Shown here in pieces: positions 47,110 through 55,802 of a stretch of 64,000 bases of DNA. A model generated the notes under the pieces. It ran no database searches and was not told where the DNA came from. It worked only from the letters and a program-made list of their open reading frames with translations. The position numbers were made by a program, and so were the translations under genes. Source of the stretch: an uncultured Paracoccaceae bacterium (GTDB lineage Bacteria > Pseudomonadota > Alphaproteobacteria > Rhodobacterales > Rhodobacteraceae); contig CANLDN010000007.1 in the NCBI GenBank assembly GCA_947489445.1, forward strand, positions 124,001 to 188,000. Reading direction: 5' to 3'. How positions within the stretch are numbered: the first letter of the stretch is position 1; every line of letters begins with the position of its first letter.

Positions 47110-47637
47110 ATGAAAATCTTGATCGCCTATGCCTCGACCGAGGGGCAGACACGGAAAATCGCCCGGTTCTGTGCGGATCATTTAGTGGAGCAGGGACACT
47201 CGGTCGAGGTATTGGGGGCCGCTGACAGCAAGGACGTGGATCTTGCGCGGTTTGATGCGGCGTTGCTTGCGGCCTCTGTCCATGCCGGGCGCTATCAGAA
47301 GCCGTTGGTGAAGCTTGCCAAACGTCAGGCGGCTGCGCTGACGCAGATGAAATCAGCATTCATGTCGGTATCGCTGGCCGCTGCGGGCGATAATGCAGAT
47401 GATTGGGAGGGGCTGGCGGACTGCGTGAAGCGGTTTTCCGAGCAAACAGGCTGGACCCCCGCCGAGGTGTTTCACGTCGCGGGCGCGTTTCGGTTTTCAG
47501 AATATGATTTCTTTAAGTCTTGGGCGATGCGCTGGATTGCGGCGCAGAAGAATGAAGACGTCAATCCGCATGAAGACAAAGAATGTACCGATTGGGATGC
47601 GTTGCGGGAGACGCTTGATGGATGGTTGGGCGGGTGA
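47110..47637 (+). CDS. HemG-like flavodoxin (protoporphyrinogen oxidase family)
   Basis: A 175-residue flavodoxin-fold protein. The FMN phosphate loop ASTEGQTRKIA is near residue 9, and the C-terminal half has FRFSEYDFFKSWAMRWIA and KECTDWDALRETLDGW, matching the HemG-type menaquinone-dependent protoporphyrinogen dehydrogenase group. Roseobacters often use other Hem oxidases, so the actual substrate is open. A CCCCGCT/AGCGGGG hairpin follows. Confidence 0.85.
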   Translation: MKILIAYASTEGQTRKIARFCADHLVEQGHSVEVLGAADSKDVDLARFDAALLAASVHAGRYQKPLVKLAKRQAAALTQMKSAFMSVSLAAAGDNADDWEGLADCVKRFSEQTGWTPAEVFHVAGAFRFSEYDFFKSWAMRWIAAQKNEDVNPHEDKECTDWDALRETLDGWLGG

Positions 47638-47642
47638 GGTCG

Positions 47643-47675
47643 CCCCGCTGAATCCATAGTCTTGTCGAAGCGGGG
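47643..47675 (+). terminator. weak terminator-like hairpin
   Basis: CCCCGCT (47643-47649) pairs with AGCGGGG (47669-47675) over a 19-base loop, followed by GTATTTATT. The T-run is poor, so termination may be partial. Confidence 0.4.
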
Positions 47676-47716
47676 GTATTTATTGCAGTGTCCCGCAAAC
47701 GGCTATGGAGATGGCG

Positions 47717-48400
47717 ATGAAACGGTCCCGCATTAACGAAAACATGGCCGAAGCGGATGAGATGATCCGGTCTTACGGCTTTGTTCTGCCGCCTTTTGCC
47801 TATTGGACTCCCGAGGAATTCAAGGTACGCGCTGAAGACGCGCAAGCCGTGATCGAGGCGCGGTGTGGTTGGGATATTACCGATTATGGCGCGGGCCGGT
47901 ATGATGAGATGGGGTTGTTCCTGTTCACCCTGCGCAATGGCCGTCTGGCTGATCTGCAGCGGGGCGGGGGTATGTGCTATGCCGAGAAGCTGCTGATTTC
48001 AAAGCAAGATCAACTGTCACCGATGCATACCCATGTGATCAAGGCCGAGGATATCATCAACCGCGGCGGGGCGACGCTGGTGGTGGAACTTTACGGGTCT
48101 GACCCTGACTGGAAATTCGATGAGACCGCAGGCGGCGTGGTGATGTGCGACGGTATTCGTCGCGCTTATGCCCCGGGTGAAAAGCTGCGCCTTGCCCCCG
48201 GTGAGAGCGTGACGCTGATGCCGGGTGACTGGCACGCATTCTGGGGGGAAGGGGGCGACGTGCTGATCGGTGAGGTCTCGACTGTGAATGACGATGAGAC
48301 CGACAATGTCTTTCGCGAACCGATTGGCCGGTTTGCGGAGGTGGAGGAAGATGTCGCGCCGACGCATTTGCTGGTGAGTGATTACAGGACCTGGCTGTAA
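47717..48400 (+). CDS. D-lyxose ketol-isomerase-like cupin
   Basis: A 227-residue cupin-fold isomerase. YAEKLLISKQDQLSPMHTH carries the metal-binding His pair; KAEDIINRGGATLVVELYG and ESVTLMPGDWHAFWGE (with His) fit D-lyxose isomerases (interconverting D-lyxose and D-xylulose). ATG 47717 is preferred because GGAG lies nine bases upstream. No sugar transport genes are adjacent. Confidence 0.85.
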   Translation: MKRSRINENMAEADEMIRSYGFVLPPFAYWTPEEFKVRAEDAQAVIEARCGWDITDYGAGRYDEMGLFLFTLRNGRLADLQRGGGMCYAEKLLISKQDQLSPMHTHVIKAEDIINRGGATLVVELYGSDPDWKFDETAGGVVMCDGIRRAYAPGEKLRLAPGESVTLMPGDWHAFWGEGGDVLIGEVSTVNDDETDNVFREPIGRFAEVEEDVAPTHLLVSDYRTWL

Positions 48401-48503
48401 GCCTGCGGTTTGGAGATCGCTTCCGGTTCTATGAGACTATTTATTGTGTTCCGTGCGCGGTCCCCATTTTCTGACCTCATCCACATGTGCGAGGATGCCG
48501 GAC

Positions 48504-49382
48504 ATGACACATCGAAAGCTTTATCTTGGTCCCCTGACTGACAACAGGCGTTGGGACATGATCAACATCCGCCCGGATGATGTGATCGTTGTGACGCCAC
48601 CCAAATGCGGCACGACCTGGATGCAGACAATCGTGGCATTGCTGCTGTCCGGCGATCCGCATGTCGAGACGGAGTTGTCGTTAAAGATGCCTTGGGTCGA
48701 TATCCGTTACCGCGAGATTTCAGAGGTGGCTGGACGGCTTGAGGCGATGACCCACCGTCGCAGCATGAAAAGCCATACGCCGATGGACGGTCTGCCATTG
48801 GATGATCATGCGCAGTATATTTGCGTGTTCCGGCACCCGCTTGATGCGCATTTTTCGTTCAGGAACCATGTGCAAAACATCTCTGTGCCGTTGTTTGATG
48901 ACCGGTATCCAAAGGATGATGCGGGCGGCACGACATTTCGCCGTTTTTTGGAGGGCGCGGCAGATGGGGATGACTGTGATGCAGCACCCCTTGCTCATAT
49001 CTTGCAGCACTACAAAGCCGCCAAGCCCTTGTCTGACCGACCCAATGTGTCGCTTTTTCACTATGCGGACATGACGCGGGATTTGGCGGGGCTGTTTGCC
49101 AAGGTGTCGGCGTTGCTGGGCGTCTCACATCCTGCGGCGGTCATGGAGCGACTGATAGAGGCTGCAACTTTTGATAATATGAAGCAGAATGCGGGTAGCT
49201 ATGCCCCGGGCGGCGGGACGGGGTTTTACAGGTCGGATGCCGCGTTCTTTCACAGTGGCAGCAGCGGACAATGGCGCGGCAGGCTGACCGATGAAGAGGT
49301 TGCGGCTTACGACGCCATGATAGATGCACATCTGGCGCCAGAGGACCGCGCATGGTTGGAGAATGGGGCCGCCGGGATTTGA
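48504..49382 (+). CDS. PAPS-dependent sulfotransferase
   Basis: A 292-residue sulfotransferase. PPKCGTTWMQTIV (32-44) is the 5'-phosphosulfate loop and FRHPLDAHFSF (109-119) the 3'-phosphate-binding motif; FHYADMTRDLAG and YAPGGGTGFYRSD near the end fit cytosolic-type sulfotransferases. ATG 48504 with GAGG upstream is chosen; 48495 is the alternative. The acceptor is unknown. It ends 31 bases from a convergent gene. Confidence 0.88.
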   Translation: MTHRKLYLGPLTDNRRWDMINIRPDDVIVVTPPKCGTTWMQTIVALLLSGDPHVETELSLKMPWVDIRYREISEVAGRLEAMTHRRSMKSHTPMDGLPLDDHAQYICVFRHPLDAHFSFRNHVQNISVPLFDDRYPKDDAGGTTFRRFLEGAADGDDCDAAPLAHILQHYKAAKPLSDRPNVSLFHYADMTRDLAGLFAKVSALLGVSHPAAVMERLIEAATFDNMKQNAGSYAPGGGTGFYRSDAAFFHSGSSGQWRGRLTDEEVAAYDAMIDAHLAPEDRAWLENGAAGI

Positions 49383-49413
49383 CGCCCAGCGACTGACCTT
49401 TGTTTGTTGGACG

Positions 49414-51648
49414 CTACAAGATCAGATCGAACGTTTTGATCAGCGGCAGTTGCCGTGCTCGCGTGCCCGTCAGATCGAAGAGCGCGTTGCCGAGCGCGGG
49501 CATTGATGGTGGTGTGCCCGGTTCACCGACGCCGCCCATATGGGGGTTCGTCTCAAGGACGCGGACCTCGAATGCGGGCGTGTTGTGCATGCGCAGCGCA
49601 TCGTAGTCGTAGAAATTGTACTGCTCTGCCGCGCCATCGCTGAACGTCACCTCGCCCTGCACGGCGGCAGAGAAGCCGTAGACCGCGCCGGACACCATCT
49701 GTGCCTCGATGATGCTGGGGTCGAGGGCGGTGCCCACGTCGCAGGCGATCCAGCATTTGTTGATGCGGATGCCGTTGCCGGTGTCTTCAACCTCGACCAC
49801 CTCGGCCGTTGGCGTTCCAAAGGAATAGGTGAAGCCGATGCCGCGCCCGATATTGGCGGGCTTTTCGCTGCCCCAGTTCGACATTTCGCCCACAGCCTCG
49901 ATCACGCCCGCCGAGGGTGCGTGTTCGGCGCGCGCCATGTCGAGCCGGAATTGCAGCGGATCGGTGCCTGCGGCATGGGCCAGTTCATCGATGAAGGTAT
50001 CAAAGAAGAAACCGTTATGGGAGTTGCCGACGGACCGCCAGAAGCCCAAGGGAACGGTCAAATCGGCCAGATGGCCGGTGATGCGGAAATTGGGGATGGC
50101 GTAGGGCTGGTCGGCGGCCCCTTCCACGTGCCCCCTGTCGGGTCCGGGTGGAACCTGACCCACAAGCCGCATGGAGGAGGTGTGGGTGACCGATTGCGCG
50201 GCGATTTTGCCATCGACCAGTTGCGCCTTGCCGTCGCGCACCACACCCCGGAATTGCGCCATGGCGGCGGGGCGGTAGAAATCGTGGCGCATGTCCTCTT
50301 CCCGGCTCCAGGTCATGCGGATGGGGGTGCCGGGCAGGGCGGCCGCGATCTTTGCCGCGGGCACGGAAAAGTCGTATTCGCCGCGCCGTCCGAAACCGCC
50401 ACCCAGCATTGTGGTGTGCAGCGTGACCTGTTCGGGGTCGAGGCCCACGGCCTCAGCGCATTTGTCGCGGACGATGACCGGGGCCTGATTGCCGGACCAG
50501 ACCTCGAGCGTGTCGCCAGTGTAGAGGGCGGTGGCATTCATCGGCTCCATTGTCGCGTGGGCGAGGTAGGGGACGACATATTCGGCTGTGATTTCAGTGC
50601 CTTCGACGGCTGCTGTGACATCGCCGTCGTCGCGGGTCGTAGAGTTAGGTTCAAGGTCGAAGGCGGCGCGGGTGGCAGCCATCAGCCCTTCGGTATCGAC
50701 GGGGTAGCTGGCCGGTTCCCATTCGATGTCGACCGCCTCGGCGGCCTGCATGGCGAGCCATGTGTTGTTGGCGACCACGCCGATGCCATCGCCGAGGTCG
50801 ATTATGGCTTCGACGCCGGGCATGTCGCGGGCGGCGCTGTCATCGTAAGAGACCATGCCGGACCGGCGTGGGTTCATGCGGACGGTGGCGAATTTCAGGC
50901 CATCCAGCTTCGTGTCGGCGGCGTAATGGGCCGTGCCGGTGGATTTGGCGACCATGTCGGTGCGGGGCATGGATTTGCCAAGGTATTTCCAGGTGGATTT
51001 GGCGCGCAGGTCCACATCGGGTGGGGTGATATCGCGCACGGCTTCGGCCAGATCCGTATAGGCAATTTCGGTGCCATTCTGGGCAATCACCTTGCTGTTT
51101 TCGGTGCGTAATGTGCCCACGGCGACGCTCAACTGTGCGGCGGCGGCGAGTTTGAGTGCCTCGCGCGCAGAAGCCCCGGCGTGGCGCATCCGTTCGTAAG
51201 CGTCCTTGGTCGAGGTCGAACCGCCGGTGACTTGCAGGTTCAGGAGCTTGCCGACCATACCCACACTTTGGCGCAGATTGTGTTGGAAGTTGCTGTCGGC
51301 GTAGTGGTGGAAGGGCAGAGCGAGGCCGAGGAGTGCCTGATTGTAGTAGGCCTGCGCGGGTGGGCCGTGCAGGACGGTGATGTCATCCCAGGCGACGTCC
51401 ATTTCTTCGGCTACGAGGGCGGCCAGGGTGGTATGCACCCCTTGCCCCATTTCAGCACGTGGCGCGATGATGGTGATGCCGTCCTGATTGATCAGCATGA
51501 AGGGGTTGAGCGTTGCTTCGCCGTCACCGGCAACAAGCGGATTGGGTGCGTCTTTGCGGACTTGGTAGACCCCGAAGGCCACGCCACCGACGATGGCGGC
51601 GGTGCCGATCAGGAAGGTGCGGCGGGCGATTTTTCCGATGCTGGCCAT
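49414..51648 (-). CDS. exported molybdopterin-binding subunit, isoquinoline 1-oxidoreductase beta-like
   Basis: A 744-residue large subunit of a xanthine oxidase-family enzyme. A Tat signal (Arg9-Arg10, ARRTFLIG) directs folded export. MGQGVHTTLAALVAEEMD, LHTTMLGGGFGRRGEYD and GGVGEPGTPPSMPALGNALFD are cofactor-binding and catalytic regions, the latter with the conserved Glu. It pairs with the 2Fe-2S subunit upstream (three bases apart). The organic substrate cannot be told from sequence. Confidence 0.92.
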   Translation of the reverse strand: MASIGKIARRTFLIGTAAIVGGVAFGVYQVRKDAPNPLVAGDGEATLNPFMLINQDGITIIAPRAEMGQGVHTTLAALVAEEMDVAWDDITVLHGPPAQAYYNQALLGLALPFHHYADSNFQHNLRQSVGMVGKLLNLQVTGGSTSTKDAYERMRHAGASAREALKLAAAAQLSVAVGTLRTENSKVIAQNGTEIAYTDLAEAVRDITPPDVDLRAKSTWKYLGKSMPRTDMVAKSTGTAHYAADTKLDGLKFATVRMNPRRSGMVSYDDSAARDMPGVEAIIDLGDGIGVVANNTWLAMQAAEAVDIEWEPASYPVDTEGLMAATRAAFDLEPNSTTRDDGDVTAAVEGTEITAEYVVPYLAHATMEPMNATALYTGDTLEVWSGNQAPVIVRDKCAEAVGLDPEQVTLHTTMLGGGFGRRGEYDFSVPAAKIAAALPGTPIRMTWSREEDMRHDFYRPAAMAQFRGVVRDGKAQLVDGKIAAQSVTHTSSMRLVGQVPPGPDRGHVEGAADQPYAIPNFRITGHLADLTVPLGFWRSVGNSHNGFFFDTFIDELAHAAGTDPLQFRLDMARAEHAPSAGVIEAVGEMSNWGSEKPANIGRGIGFTYSFGTPTAEVVEVEDTGNGIRINKCWIACDVGTALDPSIIEAQMVSGAVYGFSAAVQGEVTFSDGAAEQYNFYDYDALRMHNTPAFEVRVLETNPHMGGVGEPGTPPSMPALGNALFDLTGTRARQLPLIKTFDLIL

Positions 51649-51651
51649 GGA

Positions 51652-52116
51652 TCAAGCCTCCTGAATGCGCTGGGCAGCGTCTTTGATGGCGGCGCGGATA
51701 CGGGGGTAGGTGCCACAGCGGCAGAGATTGCCCTGCATGGCATCGTCGATGTCCTGATCGGTGGGGTTGGGCGTTTGCGCCAGCAGGGCGGCGGCGTTCA
51801 TGATCTGACCGGACTGACAGTAGCCGCATTGGGCGACCTGATGATCGACCCATGTTTGCTGGATCATGGCCATGTTGTCAGGTGTGCCGAGCCCCTCGAT
51901 GGTTGTCACTTCGCCCCAGACATCGGCGAGGGCGACCTGGCAAGATCGCACCGCCTCGCCATCGATATGCACGGTGCAGGCCCCGCAGGCGGACACACCG
52001 CAGCCGAATTTCGTACCGGTCAAGCCGACCTCGTCCCGCAATACCCAGAGCAGGGGCACGTCGTCGGGCAGGTCGATCGTTTGGGATTGGCCGTTGATTG
52101 TGAGTGACGTGGGCAT
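51652..52116 (-). CDS. [2Fe-2S] subunit, isoquinoline 1-oxidoreductase alpha-like
   Basis: A 154-residue iron-sulfur subunit. The plant-ferredoxin-type cluster ligands are Cys39, 44, 47 and 59 ([13 protein letters not shown]) and the second cluster Cys97, 100, 132 and 134 (CGYCQSGQ and [10 protein letters not shown]). Together with the large subunit it forms an IorAB-type enzyme, usually passing electrons to a cytochrome c. ATG 52116 is preferred to 52182. There is no signal peptide, so export would be by piggyback with the Tat partner. Confidence 0.93.
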   Translation of the reverse strand: MPTSLTINGQSQTIDLPDDVPLLWVLRDEVGLTGTKFGCGVSACGACTVHIDGEAVRSCQVALADVWGEVTTIEGLGTPDNMAMIQQTWVDHQVAQCGYCQSGQIMNAAALLAQTPNPTDQDIDDAMQGNLCRCGTYPRIRAAIKDAAQRIQEA

Positions 52117-52202
52117 GTGGGACCTCATGCGGGATAAGTGAACGGGATGGTTTAGTTTAGCCGATGTTCCGGGTTGCGGCAACCGGTTTGCCAGTGAGTT
52201 TT

Positions 52203-52237
52203 ATGCCTCCGGCGGGGATATTTTTGGCCAAAAGAAG
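52203..52237 (+). repeat. 35-bp dispersed element (copy 2), CCTCCGGCGGGGATATTT type
   Basis: Identical to 9527-9561 except one base. Here it includes the perfect 12-base palindrome TTTTGGCCAAAA. It lies between the minus-strand photolyase-like gene and the minus-strand 2Fe-2S subunit gene. Confidence 0.75.
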
Positions 52238-52245
52238 AGAGGGCG

Positions 52246-53409
52246 CTAGACGGTGGTCAGCCCTTTGATGTCGCCAAGGAGTTTGGGGATTTTTTCCTTG
52301 AACTTGAAAAATCCATGCGTGGCGTGCGGCCATGCCTGGGCGTCATAGGGTCGGATGATGTGCCTGATTGCTTGCCCCGCGAGTGTATCGGCTGTGGGGC
52401 CAACAGGCGTATAACTGGTGAAGATCTGATCGATATCGTTGTCCGCGACCCAGTCTTTGATGCTGTCTGCAGTGACCGAAGTGACTGGTCCCATGCAATC
52501 GGCGTAGCGGTTGGTGCTGTCGTTCATCGCCTGATCAACGAAGCGGGTGACAAGGGGGGCGACCATCATGGGGCTGCGTTGCGTGGTTGCCGTGAGGGTC
52601 GCCGTTGCCACTGGTTTGATTTGATCGCATTGCCAGCCGGGGGAGAGGTCTTCTTCGGTCATGAGCAGCCCGCTACGCAAGCTGGGGTCAAGCGGGGCGC
52701 TGATGGGCACTGGCCCCCGTTGGGGATGTGGTCTGCCGTCGAGCGGGGCCGCGTGTGTGGCGAGGCCTTTGGGGTTGAACCGTCCTTGGGTGTATTTGGC
52801 GATGTTGTCGGGCCGGGCAAGATAGGTTTTGCCGATGGTTTGAAGGCCCCCGACCCAGCGCCATGACAGCGTGTTCGAGGCCGGGTCGCCGTCAAGAAGA
52901 TGCCGCAGGAAGAAATCGGCTCCCAACGTCCAGGGCAGCCGCAGCGTGAAAATCCAGATCGAGGCGAACCACATGCGCGCATGGTTGTGCAGATAGCCCG
53001 TGTCGGTCAGTTGCCGTGCCCAGTGATCAAAACAGTCGATGCCGGTTTCGCCTTTGCATGCCGCCTCCCAATCCCGTCGCAGGCCGCTTTCGGTCTGCAC
53101 GCGGTTGAACGCCGCGTTCAGGTCGGTTTTATAGGCGGTCCAGATGCCGGGGCGCTGTTCGAGCCAGCCCTTCCAGTAGGTGCGCCAATACACCTCTTGA
53201 ATGAATTTTTCGGCCACTTGGGGGCTGTGTCGGGCGAGGGTGGCGCGCAGGACGTCCGCTTCGGTGATGATCCGGTGCCGGATATAGGGCGACAGGGTCG
53301 AGACATGGGCGATGTTGTCGTAGTTGCGTTTGGCCGCGTAGTCGCGCCCCGCATGGGGGACGAAGTCATTCAAGCGCTGGAGCGCTGCGGTGTAGGTTGG
53401 TTCGAACAT
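52246..53409 (-). CDS. photolyase/cryptochrome-like FAD-binding protein, atypical architecture
   Basis: A 387-residue protein whose first 240 residues are the FAD-binding domain of photolyases: LSPYIRHR, FIQEVYWRTYWKGW, TGYLHNHARMWFASIWIF, LLDGDPASNTLSWRWVGG and KTYLARPDNIAKYT. The N-terminal alpha/beta antenna domain (about 150 residues) is missing. About 110 residues follow the FAD domain (IKDWVADNDIDQIFTSYTP, AWPHATHGFFKFKEKIP), and these resemble end segments of an antenna domain, raising the possibility of a permuted protein. Repair or sensing role is undecided. Confidence 0.8.
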   Translation of the reverse strand: MFEPTYTAALQRLNDFVPHAGRDYAAKRNYDNIAHVSTLSPYIRHRIITEADVLRATLARHSPQVAEKFIQEVYWRTYWKGWLEQRPGIWTAYKTDLNAAFNRVQTESGLRRDWEAACKGETGIDCFDHWARQLTDTGYLHNHARMWFASIWIFTLRLPWTLGADFFLRHLLDGDPASNTLSWRWVGGLQTIGKTYLARPDNIAKYTQGRFNPKGLATHAAPLDGRPHPQRGPVPISAPLDPSLRSGLLMTEEDLSPGWQCDQIKPVATATLTATTQRSPMMVAPLVTRFVDQAMNDSTNRYADCMGPVTSVTADSIKDWVADNDIDQIFTSYTPVGPTADTLAGQAIRHIIRPYDAQAWPHATHGFFKFKEKIPKLLGDIKGLTTV

Positions 53410-53451
53410 GAGCGGTGAGCTAAGGCGCAGTCGGGTGGTTTCAAGCGACGG

Positions 53452-54255
53452 CTAGTTGCGGGCGGCGATCCAATTGTCGATGGCGGCGGTGTAGCTGTTA
53501 GGTTCGCCAAGCCGCGCGTTGATGTCCATGTGGCTGAGAGCGACCGGCATGATCGTGACGCTGTTGCCCCGTGCGGTGGCTGCCGCGCCGAAGCTGCGTG
53601 CGTTGGGGCAAGCCGTGGCCCGTTGGGCTGAGCAGATGATCAGGAAGGGCCCTTCGTTTCGGCTGACATGGGTGGCGGGTGACGCGGCCTGCCAAAAGGC
53701 AGGGTCGTTGCCGAAAGCGTTGCGGTGCAGGCGGGTGGGATCGCCATGCATCATCATCTGCACATCGAGTGATGCGGAGTCGAGCAGGATTGTACCCGCC
53801 AATGGGTGCAGGCCAGCGGTCTGGCGGATGTCATTGCGTGTTGCAAGCAGGGCCGCCACATGAGCGCCCGCAGAATGGCCCATTAGGATAATCTTGTCAG
53901 GGTCGCCGCCCCAATTGACTGCGTTTTGCTGGATCATGGCCAACGCGCGGCCAAGATCGCGGGTCTGGTCGATAGGGTCTGCCGTGGGCATCAGCCGGGT
54001 ATTGACCGAGATAACGAGCGCGCCTTGAGGCACCCAATGCCCCACTTTGACCCGCCAGACCCGGGTGTTGGCCTTGTCACCAAAACGCCAACCCCCGCCA
54101 TGCAGCATGACGAAGATGGGCGCGTCTTGCGCATTGGCGGGCTGATAGAGATCAAACCGCTGCAGCGGGTCTGGGCCGTATGCGTATTCGACAGGCGTTT
54201 GTGCAACAGCGTGGGTGCAGATCAGGCAAAGGAGCAGCGATATCAGGTGTTTCAT
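53452..54255 (-). CDS. secreted alpha/beta hydrolase (esterase-like)
   Basis: A 267-residue protein with a signal peptide (about residues 1-18). HGGGW (52-56) forms the oxyanion hole, and GHSAGAH carries the nucleophile Ser128; ALSHMDIN near the C-terminus supplies the likely catalytic His. This matches the BD-FAE/hormone-sensitive-lipase-like esterases. A periplasmic carboxylesterase is the best guess. It diverges from trkH. Confidence 0.87.
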   Translation of the reverse strand: MKHLISLLLCLICTHAVAQTPVEYAYGPDPLQRFDLYQPANAQDAPIFVMLHGGGWRFGDKANTRVWRVKVGHWVPQGALVISVNTRLMPTADPIDQTRDLGRALAMIQQNAVNWGGDPDKIILMGHSAGAHVAALLATRNDIRQTAGLHPLAGTILLDSASLDVQMMMHGDPTRLHRNAFGNDPAFWQAASPATHVSRNEGPFLIICSAQRATACPNARSFGAAATARGNSVTIMPVALSHMDINARLGEPNSYTAAIDNWIAARN

Positions 54256-54353
54256 GATAGCCTCTGGTTCAAGCGCTTTGCGTTGAACGGGCGAGCACAG
54301 GATTTCCGTCGCCTGTTCTTGACACTGGCAGGCAGTCGGGCCAACGCTGCGAC

Positions 54354-55802
54354 ATGCTTGATTTACGCCCAGTGGGATATGTGATCGGTCTGCTTGTGGC
54401 GTCGCTTGGTTTGACCATGATCGGCCCCTTGGTTGCTGATCTGATCGCGGATAATGGGCATTGGTTTGTTTTCTTTGAAAGCGCGGTGATCACCGTGCTG
54501 ACCGGCGGACTGATGGCGCTGGCTTGTGCCAATGGGGTGACGGCCGGGTTGTCGCTGCGCCAGACGTTTCTTTTGACATCGCTGGTTTGGCTGACATTGC
54601 CGGTGTTTGGGGCGTTGCCCTTTGTTTTGGGCGCGACGGAGGCCACGTTTACGGATGCGTTTTTTGAGGCGATGTCGGGCCTGACGACGACCGGCGCCAC
54701 CGCCTTTGGCGGATTGCAGGACATGCCGGACGGTTTGAAGCTGTGGCGCGGTGTGTTGCAGTGGTTGGGTGGTGTGGGGATTATTGTGGTGGCAATGGTG
54801 TTTTTGCCTGAGCTGCGCGTTGGGGGAATGCAGATATTCCGATCTGAAGGGTTTGATACCTCTGGGAAAATCCTGCCGCGTGCCGGTGAAATCGCGACCC
54901 GTATTTCGGTGATTTATGTGGCGCTGACTTTGGCTTGCATGCTGTCCTATGCCGCCACGGGCATGGGCGGGTTTGACGCGATGGTGCATGCGATGACAAC
55001 CGTATCGACGGGGGGTATGGCAAATTATGACAACTCATTCGCCGGTTTTAGTGCGGGTGTACATTATGTGGCCGTGGTGTTCATGATCCTTGCGGCGCTA
55101 CCATTTGTGCGGTTTGTCCAGCTTTTGGCGGGAACGGCGCAGCCATTGGTCAAAGACAAGCAGATCCACGTATTCCTGCTAATTATCGCCTTTGCTGTTC
55201 TATTGATGTCGTCCTGGCTGTGGGGGCGTAGCGGCGTCGTGACCGAGGCAAGCTTTCGCAACGCGCTTTTTAACGTGACCTCGATCACCACGGGGACGGG
55301 CTATGCCAATGCCAATTACATGACATGGGGAACGTTTCCGGTGGTTATGTTCTTCTTTATCGGTCTGATCGGGGGGTGCGCGGGGTCAACATCATGTTCG
55401 GTCAAGGTGTTCCGTTATCAGTTGCTGTTTGCCGCCTTGAAAAGCCAGATCCGGCAGATCCATTCGCCACATGGAATTTTCACCCCCCGTTATGCCGGGC
55501 GCGCGATCAGCGAGGATGTCCTGAATTCGGTCATGGCGTTTCTGGTGGCCTTTGTTCTGTCGCTGGGCGTGACATCGGTTTTGTTGGGAATGACAGGGTT
55601 GGATTTCATCACCTCGGTGTCGGGTGCTGCTGCCGCCATCGCCAATGTGGGGCCCGGATTGGGCCTGGAGATCGGTCCGGCGGGCAATTACGCGGGTCTC
55701 AATGACATCGCAAAGTGGATTTTGGCGATTGCCATGTTTGTGGGCCGGTTGGAGATCATGGTGGTGCTGACCATTCTATCCATCAAATTCTGGAGAAACT
55801 GA
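54354..55802 (+). CDS. trkH: TrkH-type potassium uptake protein
   Basis: A 482-residue ion channel subunit with four pore repeats whose filters read TTTGAT, STGGM, TGTGY and NVGPG. It should conduct K+ in a complex with a TrkA NAD-binding regulator, which is not in the window. About 10 membrane segments are visible. Its stop overlaps the next gene by TGATG, an unexpected coupling to a metabolic enzyme. Confidence 0.94.
   Translation: MLDLRPVGYVIGLLVASLGLTMIGPLVADLIADNGHWFVFFESAVITVLTGGLMALACANGVTAGLSLRQTFLLTSLVWLTLPVFGALPFVLGATEATFTDAFFEAMSGLTTTGATAFGGLQDMPDGLKLWRGVLQWLGGVGIIVVAMVFLPELRVGGMQIFRSEGFDTSGKILPRAGEIATRISVIYVALTLACMLSYAATGMGGFDAMVHAMTTVSTGGMANYDNSFAGFSAGVHYVAVVFMILAALPFVRFVQLLAGTAQPLVKDKQIHVFLLIIAFAVLLMSSWLWGRSGVVTEASFRNALFNVTSITTGTGYANANYMTWGTFPVVMFFFIGLIGGCAGSTSCSVKVFRYQLLFAALKSQIRQIHSPHGIFTPRYAGRAISEDVLNSVMAFLVAFVLSLGVTSVLLGMTGLDFITSVSGAAAAIANVGPGLGLEIGPAGNYAGLNDIAKWILAIAMFVGRLEIMVVLTILSIKFWRN

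Noticed and set aside
49540..51111. 523-codon plus-strand open frame opposite the molybdopterin subunit gene
   Set aside because: Antisense shadow; Gly/His/Asp-rich low-complexity translation with no motif.
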